From assembly GCA_963971285.1 (NCBI GenBank), contig OZ020246.1, positions 10,585,217 through 10,649,216 on the forward strand: a stretch of DNA of 64,000 bases, read 5' to 3'. This document shows positions 12,595-25,063 of the stretch, in pieces; the first letter of the stretch is position 1, and the number at the start of each line of letters is the position of its first letter. Both the position numbers and the translations under genes were made by a program. The stretch comes from Astropecten irregularis (Eukaryota > Echinodermata > Asteroidea > Paxillosida > Astropectinidae). The notes beneath the pieces were generated by a model. That model worked only from the letters and a program-made list of their open reading frames with translations, had not been told where the DNA came from and did not search any database.

Positions 12595-15500
12595 GTTCTA
12601 TCTGTCCATTTCAAGCAGTTTTAAGCATGGCTGCTGATTTGGACAATTTGATTTGGTTCACCAGCCATTCTGAGGTTAACATTTAGATTTTGCTCGTTAT
12701 TTATTCGTGTTTGCAGCAGACCGATGGACACACCTTACTATTTACTTCTAAAAAACCTTGGCTAAAACCGTACAGAAGTGCACATACATCAAACCCATCA
12801 CACCTATCTCCTATTGACTCAGTATCAATTCCTTCATCAATTTGTCACAAAACAGACGTTTAACAATCTATCCCATGAATTTTCTATTTTGTTTTCTCTC
12901 TCTGCAGAAGCTGAGAATGAATGTACAGATCTGGCAGTCGAACTGGCCAAGACCAAGCACACGAGGGCGCCAGCATTATTCCATGGTCCACTCCCGTCAC
13001 TTTTTTTTTCAGCTCGGGGCTAAACATCTCCGTTTAGAGTGTCCAGAATGAGTGAGTGACCATGCATTCAGGTGATCAACGACTCAAGCCCCCCTCCTTC
13101 TCCTCCTCCCCCGCGTTTGCTCTGTTCTGTTCTTCGGCGGCGGCGGCGCCGGTCGCCCGATGGACCCGGGAGGACGAAGAAAAGCAATTGAATACAAATC
13201 ACAGGCACAATGGCAGCCTGTCCAGGGACATTATTTCATCAAGCCAATCTCGACTTGGGGGGAAAAGCTTGATTGACAAGGCTGCTTTCGACTTTGGGGC
13301 ACTGCCATTGTTGCTGGCCATTCAGCTTGTGCACGTACATACATGTACGGTAGGTGAGGGGTAGTGCTAGAGAGTCGGCAAGCAGCAACGATGACAAGCA
13401 AGTCTGAAAAGAACTGGCAAAGCAACGGGGTTGTGCAATAAAGCACACAGACCATAGCCTCTCAATCCGGGCTTCTTACATGCTTCCATACATAAAAGGC
13501 ACAAGCTAGCTTTACCAAGTCCCCCTGAAACTCTAACACCTCACACAAACCACTTCCCCAACATCCTTCCACTCCCAACTTCCCTCCTTCTTCTGTAGTA
13601 ACTTGACGTCTGAGAAGTGATAGTTAATCTGTGGGGACAGTATTGCTCACCAGCAGGCCAACATATCACCTCAAAGTTGTCTGATTAATCCCCAAGATTT
13701 CTATCCACCCTGTTATTCCTTCGGACTACCATCAGAGTGACTAGACTGCCTTCCCCCACCATCTTGAAACAGGCCATGCCAGTACCCTAACTGAGGAAGG
13801 AGGAGAAAAATTAAAAATCTTTTCACCACCCAAGGTCGCAAGGGAAGCAAGATTCTGTGATTCCCCGTTTTTTCTAGCGTTTTTCTTCGTTCTTTTGCCA
13901 AATTGCCCAAAGAGACGGTACCACTACAACTAACAACACATCTTCGCCTTTTTTTCTTCAAAAAAGACCCAGCAACTCAAATCCCCTTCTCCCACGTATA
14001 ATCACCAGCACGACTTCATACGATGTTACACTGACAGACATACAATACAATGCAGTGACACATTTAAAATTGACATCCCAAAGCCCAATGAAATTGCTGT
14101 CAGGATAACTTGACAGACGACATCACCGATGATGAAATATTAATGAAAAAAAGGACAAAAATAACAAATGCCGTGCAACCGGTTATCTTCCCCACACGTA
14201 CATGATGCATCATACCCATCTTGTTTTCACAAGATGTTCACCGGTACCCTGCTCTTTAATAATCAGATCACTTTTCAGACATCTTGGGGATTATATTCTT
14301 GTACATGAATTTTGTTACATTCTATTCATGGTAACAATGATGCTGACTTGCACAAGTTATAACCTGTGTAATGTACATGAGACAGGGAAAATTATGATAA
14401 AATGATGTAAAAAAATGTCTAGAATTTGAGACTTAAAAGGTTAAAAACAATTCTAAATCAATTGTATGTAAAGTGAAAATCCAACACAAGAAAGAAAATG
14501 AGGATGGTAACCTTGTTTTGTTTGTTTGTTTGTTTGTGTTTGTTTGTTTCCTTTACAAATCATCACACACACCTGTGTGTCTACAATGGTTCATGTGTAC
14601 ACATGTACAGTGTCCCAGTCCAAGTACATGTACGCGGATTTCATACGCATATCCCAATAGAATGACACAAGGCGATATAAAAACACTGGGCCAATTACTG
14701 CACAGCAGCCTGTGTGTACATAAGCAGCTTCCACGAGACAGGATACCATACTAGAATCCACATCCAAACCAGCGTATGGGAAAAACGATACTAAATAAAT
14801 AAGTTGGCCTGTGTGTGCGCCCCATTAGCGACTTGTCTGACTGGATGCAACAACTCGTCACGTGTGTGTCGATCCTGTTAGAAACCGGGAGATACTCAAG
14901 AAGAAGGTCCTCATTTTGCAGTATTTAAGAGTTTCTTGGAGGGGGGGCCACAGGTGTGAATAATCACCAACATGTAGATGGCGTCACTCACAAAGTGCCA
15001 TCTGCTGAACATATCCCAAACAAAATACATGTATGACCAAAATTGAAAACAATACATGAAGTACATGTACATAAACCTTTCCATACATGATGTTAAAGTT
15101 GGAAATATTTTTCCCCCAATTTAAAAAAGAAAAAGAGTGGATAATATCCACTAGAAATACAAAGTTCAGAAGTCCTGAAAAACCAAAACTTTCCAGGGTT
15201 GGTTCTTCCCAGATAACCACAAATACCCATGGAAGACGTTAACGGTTACAACATTAACCCTAAACAGGTCAAGTTCCAAATATAGCTATTTTTAAGCTAT
15301 CATGGACATATTCTCAAAACTGACTGTTACACGTCCTGTGTATGAGCAAAGTTTGTTTGCATAATATCTACTTTTACAATGAACAAATCAAAACTTGGGG
15401 GGAAATGAATGTATTCGGCCCTGTCGTGAAAATCCTTTGAAGTCAATGATTACGGTACTTAAATCAAAGCCCTTATGGTATAACTTGCATATATCGTGTC

Positions 15501-18262
15501 CTGCACAAACAGTACGCAGTACACGTAATTCACATTTTTTTCGGCCCTCTCTACAGTACACAGGAAACATGGTACTATGCGCTAGGGCTACACCGGAGCA
15601 ACTTGGCAATCTTGAAAAGACGGCCCCTCTTCAAAGTTCTGTTATTTGAGCTGAAAACATCGCCGCTGTCTTTCATGAAATTCCGTTTCATGACAGGACT
15701 TCCTTTTTCGGAGCTTTGCTCGGTCCCTTCTCCCTCCCCTTCTGCCTCTCAATCTAACCCCTACACTCAGCCAACACAAATCCACTCGTGTGTTTACATC
15801 CCACTCCTCAAATATTTTCCCTCCATCTCAATCCAAGACCCATTTCGGGCCGATATTTGTTGTCCATCTTTTCCGTTTTTTCTTTTCTTTCCTTCTTCTG
15901 TCTCTTCCCGTCCCTTCTCTCTTCCCCCTTCCTCTCGTCATTTCCCCCGTTTTTCATCTCTTGTCTGTCCGTCTCTCTCTGCCGTGCGCGTCTTTTCTTG
16001 CCCATCTCTCTCAACCGGGGGAGTCTTCTCCTTGCTCAACACATGTCAGGTGTCCTCCACCTCCCAAGTAGTGTCACAGCAGGAGTAAAACGCTTTTTAT
16101 TTTGACTGTCAACATCTGCTGGCCCTTGGGTGCTTGGTTGCCAATGCTTCATCGTCGTCGTCGATGGTTTTTTTTTTTTTGGAGGGGTAGGAAGAAGGGG
16201 GGGTGGGGTTGGACGAGGGGGGAGGGGGAGGGTTAGGGAAGAAGAGAGGATACGCAACCAGGCCAAGGGATGATATCTAGGCAAAGGATAGTGGGGGGAG
16301 GTCGCATGAACCAATTTGTCTGGCCAGTACACAGTACAGCCAACCCTGGTGGAGGTCTTTGGCCTCTGACGACGAAGGAATTGACTCCCCCCTGTCAAAT
16401 ACGGTATGAAGGGGTTTGGGAGAGGGGGGGTTGCAAGGAATAAAGCAGGATTTTCACTGCTTTCTCCGCCCGCCTTTTGTGATTCACGGCCAGGCTCAAT
16501 AAGTTGCTAAAGGGAATCCTGTGGTTTTTTTTTTTTTTTTCCCTCCCCTTTTAATGAGGAGAATCATTTTTCCACGTCCCTGCTAAATCTTCATACATGT
16601 AGCTCCGGGCTACATGTCGGGGAGGAAACTTGAAGCACAGTCCTGATATCCATACAAACTCGGTACATTATTTGGTCAATCGTTTCATTGAGGATAACAG
16701 TACACAGACAGTTTACAACCCATAAGGTGCATGGTACAATTCAAGATAATTACACAGATCTAGTGACAAGTGCTATCGAAGGCAGTTCTGTAGTTCAGGG
16801 ACGGGTGTGAATGAGTTCAGCCGATCACAAGCCAGTTAAGTCCTTGATGACTTCCAATTCACCAACCAGAAATCTGTGGACCTTCAAATTCAACTTCAAA
16901 CATTGCTCTTCTCACGGCAAGCGGACTAAACAGTCGTGACAAAGTCATGTTTTTTACTAAGCAGAAAAACTGCTTTTAAACACCCATTCAGTAATAATTC
17001 ATAACAGATAATTCCAAACTTAAATAAGAAATCTTCATAATTTGTCTCATCAGATTTTTGTTTAAAAAAAGCCAGAATGAAATATTAGGTGCTTCGGGGT
17101 ATTTACAACTAGATATTAATTCGGAGAGTATACACCCTCTTCAAATACGGCAGGAAAAAAAAACTGTTACACAAACTGAATCATAAAGTACTCTTAAGGT
17201 ATATTTGTATACTTGGCGCGACAGCAAAATACTTATTTTCCGTTCGGCAGGATTGCAGGAATGGCCCTGGCTGGCTTGCCATCACACTCGACTGCACGTT
17301 AAATTAATAAAAAAAAACTGACAAATTCCCTCTTTTGTCGGGAGGCATCTCGACCGTGCAATCGGGGAGGTCAGGGCCAGCTTCTTGGCGAGATAGGGGG
17401 TCCTTTTGTGCGGGCGCCAGCACCCAAGAAATGAACGAACAAAAAAAAAAAAAAAAAAAAAAAACGGGGGCTGAATAAAAAAAAGAGGGCCCAATGCATT
17501 TTCCCATTACCCCCTGACGGGTGAGACCCACTCAACCAGATAACTAGCCTATTCGTAGGGGTATTGTGGAGCGTCACTGCCCGTGCCAATTTACGGAACC
17601 AACTTGTCGCCTCCAGTCTTTTCAAGGTTTGTGGTCGGATATAAATATAGCCTTCTTATTTTTTTTCTTTACTTTTTTTTTTGAATTCCATGGTTGGCAA
17701 AGGACCAAGGGTCGTGCACTTTTTTTGCTCCACACACCAGTATTAAACATGGCTAATTTTTGCAAAAGGGGAAAAAAAAAATCTCAGGGGGAAAAAAATA
17801 AAAATAAATCAAACATAATTTATTTCAAACCATGTCAAATTTGATACATTTATGTAAGCGAGACAGGATCGACGGACTGATTGAGAAAAGACTGTGACTG
17901 TCAGCCAAGGGCCGGGCTAAGGCTGGGCAATTCTTTCAAATTCACCTTATGGTGTGAATGGTGCCAGATTTTCCACAATCCAAGGGCTTCAAAGCTCCTT
18001 TACTTGGGATTGGCTACTCAAATGTCCGACCCACGACAAACAAAAAACACCAACACCCGTGATCTAAGAATCCCTCAAGAATCATCCCACACTGTTTCAA
18101 CACTGTACAGTAAACCTTGAATAGTAGCTGTCAATTTGCTTGTTTCTAATCTCTATTTGTTGTGAAAATTATTCACCACACACTTAAATATTCAGTGACT
18201 TTTCATACTCAATCTGGTCTCCAGTACATTGTGTTGAGTTAACTGTAGGTAAGCCCAAAAAC
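12595..18262. other. Non-coding with pyrimidine and G tracts
   Basis: There is no exon. TTTG repeats lie near 14515-14548 and a long pyrimidine-rich stretch at about 15720-16020, which creates spurious Ser/Pro/Phe-rich frames. A poly-T followed by a G-run cluster lies at 16168-16240. Long A or T runs occur at 16527-16540 and 17439-17464. Confidence 0.4.
16197..16238 (+). other. G-quadruplex-prone G-run cluster
   Basis: Six runs of three to seven guanines are separated mostly by 1-3 bases, ending GGGTTAGGG. The pattern satisfies the usual four-run quadruplex rule several times. No gene begins next to it. Confidence 0.55.
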
Positions 18263-18635
18263 TTAAAGGTAGTATCATACTTTTGTTTTTGTCAAAGAAG
18301 TACAGATTCATGGGCAAAAATATCAAGGAAGATACAGTCACAGTCATCTGTGAAAATTTCAGTCCCGTACGGTGCCCATTTTTTTTTTTTTTTAGAAAAC
18401 AGTGAAAAACGGCCACAGTATTTCTTAAGTCTTTTCTATTTTATTTTTGATCTTTTAAAAGATCAAAAAGATTTTCAGTCGTTTATTTACTAATTTCTGG
18501 ATAAATACACCATTTCAGGCGGAAACAAAATAGCGGTATCTTTCTACCACTACCATCTTCATACCCTGTAAGTTATACGTAAATCTGTGAACATTTCTGT
18601 TTTGGTGTCTTAGCAAAGTATGATACTACCTTTAA
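18263..18635 (+). mobile_element. TTAA MITE family A, copy 1 (forward)
   Basis: A 373-bp unit bounded by TTAA on both sides, with inverted ends TTAAAGGTAGTATCATACTT and its complement. The interior contains the perfect palindrome GATCTTTTAAAAGATC and a ...CCACCATCTTCATACCCTGTAAG-like segment. There is no transposase and no long frame. The internal poly-T is longer in this copy. Confidence 0.9.
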
Positions 18636-21600
18636 TACAAATCAGCGCTAGAAGTGTCTTAGCCAATCGTCAGTATTGACGGCAGCCGAACAAGAAGAAG
18701 AAGAAGAAGAATTGTCTATTGAAATGAACAAGGCCTTGCCTTTGACAGTTTAACTACTAGCGAAGTAGCGAACAAATCTTCATAGCAAAGTCTATAACCA
18801 AAAATTGGGCCAAAGACATCCATATCACACACGTTCTCTTTTTCCGCCAGATTTCAATCAATAAATCTCAAGCATCATAATACATGAACGTGAAATTAGA
18901 AAAATGTGTCATTTTTATCTCTGGAAATTGTTTGTTACAGACCGCAGTCCAGCGGACAGTTTCGGTTGTATATTTGAAATTATGTACACACTGTCAATTT
19001 AAATAATTGGCGGGCGACATTTTGGGAGATGAGCAATAAAACATGATACTGCTCTTAACCAAACACACGGACAGGGTCTAATAGGCCAGTCTCAGGTCTA
19101 GGTCTAAGTCTAACACACACATAACCACCGCAATCAAATTAATTGCCGCCTGCCAAGTGCACAACAACATTCACACACTAAGCAACCACCTACACTGAGC
19201 ATTACATCAAATATTATGAAACTATTCCTATGTAAACATCCATAAAACCAAACTACACAACCTCAAATGTTGGGTAAACAAATAACGGGCCCAAATACTA
19301 CGGCACACACAGTTGAGCAAAGCCGGGAGGTCAGACAAAAGTGGTACAATCCCTTTTAACACCCTAAATATTTTCTTGTTTAATTCATAAACAGATCAAG
19401 AGAAGAAAAAGAAGAGAGAAAAAAAATACTAGTAATACATGTAGAAAAAAAAGGCACTGGACAGAAATGGTCACAAGAGGGCGCTATACTAGTTTAGTGG
19501 TTATCACCATGCACAAGGGACACTGTCAAGTACTATATCTAGTAGAGAGGTGTTCTCAATGTTTGCAATTCCCCGTGATGGTGGCCGGGGCTGGGTGTTG
19601 ACAGTAACAAGCACCAACCTGGCATATCAAATGAATGTTATTTCTTTTTCAAAAAGCCAGGAGGGAGAGAGACAGAGGAAGACTTGTGACATTTCTGTGC
19701 CAGATTTCAGACCCAGAGTTCTTGGCCGCGGCTAATAAAAATGGAGCAAAGTGAAGTGAGGACGTGAAATCTCCAAATTGATTAAAGGTGAATCCGTCAT
19801 TATGACAGGTATATACTTCAAACAGCTGTATACATACATGTACCAGAGAAAAAAAAATGCAAGAACCTTCTCTACAACTCGACAAGAATTGGAGAATTTT
19901 CCTAATATTTTCAAAAGGCTGCGAAAAAAAAAATCTGTTTGAATTTGATGTCATCAATGAATACTCCAAGTCTCATACTTATGAGACTAAACTTCTTCTT
20001 TCTTTCTTTTTTTTGTCATGAAATTCATGAAGCACTCTGTTGACATTTATTTCATTTTATTTTAACTCGCAATCTTCAAGCTTAGCTTTTCATTGCAGCC
20101 AATTTTCCGTTAGTCCAAAAATGTGCTGCGGCAAGGTAAGCAGTCAGTCAGACGAATTAAAATGCACAGGACAGTGAGGACACACAGTACATGTATGTGG
20201 CATATGTGGCATATTACTTTTCCTGTATTCTAGATGCCATGCCTTTGGGAATACACACAATATCATTTCATGAAGTTCGGTCACAATTTGTTACTTATTT
20301 TTAATTAATAATTAGTATTAATTATATCTTTCTATTTCATTGATTGATTTGATCAATCTGCAAAAGTGCAGGAATGAATTGCATGTAAAATGCTGCATTT
20401 GCGAACATAACATGTACTACAACGTTACCATATGGAATGTATGGCATGACCTATGGAATGACCCACAAACTCGTACAAATATTTTACAAAGGGAGAATTT
20501 TTTTTAAAACAAAACTGAAGAAATTAGCAGCCTCAAAAAAATCATAATTTTAAAAGACATCAAAATCCGTACCAAAAAGAAAGGAAAAACAAATTACCAG
20601 TGAAAATTTAAAAAGAAAAAGTCAAACTACGTCGATTAATACTACAGAATTAAAAAAAAAATAATAAGAAGAAAGGGAAGCAAAATTATGATGAATCTAA
20701 ATTTAATATAAAAAAATTGAAAGAAAAAGTCTAAAATAGGGTTAAGAGAAAGAAAGAAAAAAAAAAAAGAAGAAGAAGAAAACAAAAAAACGTCATGGGA
20801 GCGGGACCCATGATGGGCAGTTTTTCCGATTGACTTAACCTGACATTTCCAGCCCATTGCAAGCATTGTTCCTGTTCTATTATCAGGGCATCGGCGATGG
20901 TTACCACAGCCGTGGCAAGAAAGAAAGAAAAGAAAGGCAAAGAAGGAAAGACGGAGAAGGGAACGTGGTTCAGAGTTCCGTGCCTAATATGCGGGGCTTG
21001 CATGGCACTCACGTCCATGAGTAAAAAGGCGTGGTGCCAAGTTGCCAGCGCGGACTTCCGTCTGTACATGGGCTTAATGGACAGAATTTTCTGCGTAGAT
21101 GGACACAGACAAAAATCTAGAAAGGTTGCACTCTTATAACGGCATAAAAAAAAAAATTAAAAAAAACGGGGTTGCTCCTGGCCATTTCGGAGTAGAGACA
21201 TTATGGGTTAAAAGAAAAAAAAAATTAATAAACCTTCAAAAGGAATAATTATAATATTTCACAGTTCCGCCCTATGTGTACGATTTGGATGATGTAAGGC
21301 ACTGGTAAACTTGCACCAGGATTTGACTATAAAGAAAAGTCTCCATTTAAATCTTACTTTCCTATTAAAAAAAGGCATGCTTGTGATTTTATTTCAAACT
21401 GAAAATTTCTGAATGAACACATTTATAGGGGAATCATGGTACAAAAGAACAAATTTAACCCTTTCATAGTGAAATTGCCCTTTTTACAGTAGCTTCTATT
21501 AAATGCTGACTTATATTTGTCAAACTTTTGTCCACTATGATGAAATCCAATGATATTTCAATCAAACATGTACATGTAGTTGGGGATTCACCACAGTGCT

Positions 21601-22770
21601 TTTTAAATGACGAGGTGTCTCAACAATACAGATAAACAAAAAAAAGTCCACAAACAGATAAGGAAATGTTGGCTAGACATATATTTTTGTATTTTATTTT
21701 AATTCAATTCAATATTTGATAATTCTTAATACTATTCATGTTATTTTAATTAAACCAGGGCCCTTATGGAAAGCAGTTTAAAACTGATAAGGCTACCCTG
21801 TATAAACAAAACAGCAAATAAATAGATAGAAACCAGTTTATATCCAAATGAATGGACACGTTGAAAAAACAGTTCACCATTTGAGGATGCATACAAAATG
21901 AAGCCCTCACAGCCGAACAGTTACAACAAAATCTCTTTCTATCTTCAGCAACAGCCAAACAAACGTAAAAAAGCAATCATACTCATTAAAATAACGCACA
22001 AGTCAAGCTGTCATCATTTAAAAACAATGCAGGTAACTTTTTTTTTTTTTTGCTAACCGTTAGCGTATTTCACTGGAAAGTTCTCTTTTTGGTAACAGTA
22101 AGCAAGGAATTTCTGCAGAATGTACTAAATGTGTTAACAGAAAATAATCATGGTTACCCTAAAAATTCTGTGCTAACCGAAAGTCTTGCTTAAAGATTCC
22201 ATGAAATAGATTCCACGGGTAGCAGTGCCCGTAAGCACAAAAATCTATAGGCCGTAACGGATTCCATGAAATTGGGCCCAGCAAACCAATAAAAAAAACG
22301 ACAAAAAACCCAGTCAGTCAGACCAACAAACACAGCAACCCTGTATCAAAAGCAAGCATCAAACACATTAAAATGACCATAATGACCGGACCTTTGTAGA
22401 GATTTCGCAGCTAGCTTCATACCCTCCCACCCCATCCCCCCAGTCACACCAAAGGGTCTTTCACCTATGGTATCAGGGTGTACATCAAGGGTTTGCAATT
22501 CAGGAGCCTAGTAGTAGTAAAGAGCTAGAAGCTTTCAGGTCCCTAGGCCCTAGGCCATTTCCACCTGTCATTCTCAGGGGGCAATTCGCCAAGGGTGCAC
22601 CCGGGGTGGGACAATGGCAAAAGCAAGGCTAAGGCAGTTTTCTAGTCACGGGGTGCCATCAAGCTTCAGACCAGGGCAGTATACTGTACAAGTAACCAAA
22701 CCCAGAGCCAGTCAACTCCCCGAGTTCATTGGCCTTTTAGACAAGCTGGACACATGCACAAAACCTGCAC
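18636..22770. other. Non-coding A/T-rich sequence
   Basis: No exon and no clear element. A GAA microsatellite lies at about 18690-18715. AT-rich low-complexity sequence fills 20280-20800. The stretch 22050-22280, with several GCTAACCG-type words, may be a decayed inverted element. Confidence 0.4.
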
Positions 22771-23146
22771 TTAAAGGTAATATCATACTTTGTCTTTTTT
22801 ATCAAAGAAATACAGATTCATGGGGAAAAATATCAAGGAAGATACAGTCACAGTCATCTGTGAAAATTTCAGTCCCATACGGTGCCCACTTTATGAGAAA
22901 ACAGTGAAAAACAGCCACAGTATTTCTGAAGTCTTTTCTCTTTTATTTTTGATCTTTTAAAAGATCAAAAAGATTAGCAGTCGTTGTTTGACTAATTTCT
23001 GGATAAATACACCATTTCGGGCGGAAACATTTTAACGGTATGTTTCTACCACCACCATCTTCATACCCTGTAAGTTATACACCTATACGTAAAATCTGTG
23101 AACATTTCTGTTTTGGTTTCTTACCAAAGTATGATACTACCTTTAA
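22771..23146 (+). mobile_element. TTAA MITE family A, copy 2 (forward)
   Basis: 376 bp between TTAA sites. The left end is TTAAAGGTAATATCATACTT and the right end GTATGATACTACCTTTAA. It has the same central GATCTTTTAAAAGATC palindrome. It differs from copy 1 by scattered substitutions, so the copies are old. Confidence 0.9.
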
Positions 23147-23639
23147 AAGCAAAATCCATGATGACCAATGTCCCAAGTAGTCAAATGAATTTTGTAAGGA
23201 AAAAGAAACAATTGCCACATAATGGAAAAACAAAAACACCCCAAAACACCACTCAAAACCAGACAACAACCAAACATTGAAAACAGAAGAGAATAATTGT
23301 CTATGAAGTATAAACTGACTAATTGAACACAATGAAAACCACAATTATTAGTCAGAGTGAGGTTTTCATTCAAGTACTGTACATACACAAAAAATGTATG
23401 ATAGGCATAATATGTACACGTGCATACATACATGTAGACCCTATAGAGCACCAGTTCACATATGATCAATCTGCGATCCAGAGACATGTGGGTCATTGTA
23501 GGACAAATCGGACAAAATCGAAGAACTTAGCAAATGAAAGGTATAGCATGAGTTAGTCACAAAGCAGTAATCTTCTTTCCCAAAGACAGACACACACACG
23601 TATGTACACACACATTCTCTGGTCCCGAGTGATAACCTA

Positions 23640-24090
23640 AAGGCTTTTAATTAAGAAGACCAAGCTGCCAAAAAGCCCCAACTTTTCTTTTTTCAAACTG
23701 GCCCCTTTTGGGCCCTGACGACTGCCAGGGCCTCGGAATCTTGCAAGGATATATCCTACAGCTAGTAGTCCCGTGTGGGTCAGGTATTAACGGCCTCACC
23801 CTCATTAACATTCATTAACGCCCAATGTAATAAACACTCAAAAGTGGCAAAAGGTGGGCGGGGGAAGGGGTCAAACTGCAACCCTAATTTACACGATTGA
23901 GTCGGGGAATCAGACGGCTAATGTGGTCAACTTATATCAGGGCTGGGAATATTATGTGGAATCTAGGCCATGAAATTAATTGTAGCACGGGGGCTAATCC
24001 CGACAGCTCTCATGGAGAAAAATAGCCTCGGGGCCTGTCGAGTCCTTCACTGTCACATCACTGCTTGCTGCCGCACACTCGTATCGTATC
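23640..24090. promoter_or_regulatory. Candidate conserved non-coding block
   Basis: Single-copy sequence of balanced composition between two MITEs, with repeated ATTAAC/ATTAAT words and a TAATCCC. It has no good reading frame. Regulatory function is a guess from composition and uniqueness only. Confidence 0.2.
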
Positions 24091-24485
24091 GCGTCGCATC
24101 ACTCCCCAGTTCCTGACTTCTCATGGACTCAAATCTGTCTAAATTGTCCCAATGCCATTTAGATCCGGTTACGTATTATTGGCCGGATCAGATGTAATGA
24201 AGAGGACCTTATTATGGATTTGTACAAACCGCTGTGCGAGGAGACGCGGACATTCCAACAGGCAAAAAAAAAAACCTCTCCTTTCGTCCTTCTGGCCACC
24301 ACCTGGGTCCAATTTTATCCGGTTACACTGCCATCCGTGCAACCCCCAGTATACAGATCTGACCATTAAAAACGCACAGCTCAAACTGTATACTTAGCAC
24401 ACAATTAACTGGAGGCCAGGAATCACAGTAAACAAGCTGACAAGTGAAGGACAAAAATGGGCAGATTTGGTTTGGCTGACTTCAA

Positions 24486-24668
24486 GGCTGCGTTCGAGCG
24501 AGCTACTCGTGTTAACACGAGTATACTCCTGAGCGCTCGAACGGCCGGAGTACGACACTCGGGTCAGCGAGAGTATACTCTCCATCGTTGGGGAGTATAC
24601 TCCTGCACCGGAGAGTATTGCGCGCGCATCACACTCGTGTTACCGGGAGTAACCGCTCGAACGCAGCC
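24486..24668. mobile_element. MITE with GGCTGCGTTCGAGCG ends
   Basis: Inverted ends GGCTGCGTTCGAGCG at the left and CGCTCGAACGCAGCC at the right bound 183 bp. The inside carries several GAGTATACTC palindromes spaced about 40 bases apart, and CpG is dense. It resembles hAT-type non-autonomous elements, but I could not settle a target-site duplication. Confidence 0.7.
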
Positions 24669-24716
24669 CAAGAGTCAAGTATAAGGTACAACTTTTAGGC
24701 TCGGTATTCTTGTTTG

Positions 24717-25063
24717 TTAAAGGTAATATCATACTTTGGTTTTTGTGAAAGAAGTACAGATTCATGGGCAAAAATATCAAGGAAGATACAGTCACAGTCA
24801 TCTGCGAAACTTTCAGTCCCATACGGTGCCAACTTTTTGAGAAAATCGTGAAAAACTCCTTTCTCTTTTATTTTTGATCTTTTAAAAGATCAAAAAGATT
24901 TCCGGTTGTTGTTTTTACTTATTTCTGGATAAATACACCATTTCAGGCGGGAAAATTGTAACGGTAGGGTTCTACCATCACCATCTTCATACCCTGTAAG
25001 TTATACGTAAATTTGTGAACATTTATGTTTTGGTTTCTTACCAAAGTATGATACTACCTTTAA
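24717..25063 (+). mobile_element. TTAA MITE family A, copy 3 (forward)
   Basis: 347 bp bounded by TTAA. Ends match copies 1 and 2; an internal stretch after GTGAAAAAC is shortened by about 20 bases. It lies 48 bases after the 24486-24668 MITE. Confidence 0.9.

Noticed and set aside
15603-16088. 161-codon Ser/Pro/Phe-rich frame
   Set aside because: It is the translation of a long pyrimidine tract that is open in three frames.
20820-20866. Minus-strand MGWKCQVK resembling the GMDS C-terminal KLGWKPKV
   Set aside because: No YRPTEV-joining acceptor, no TKAK before it and no LVREMV-like sequence after it.
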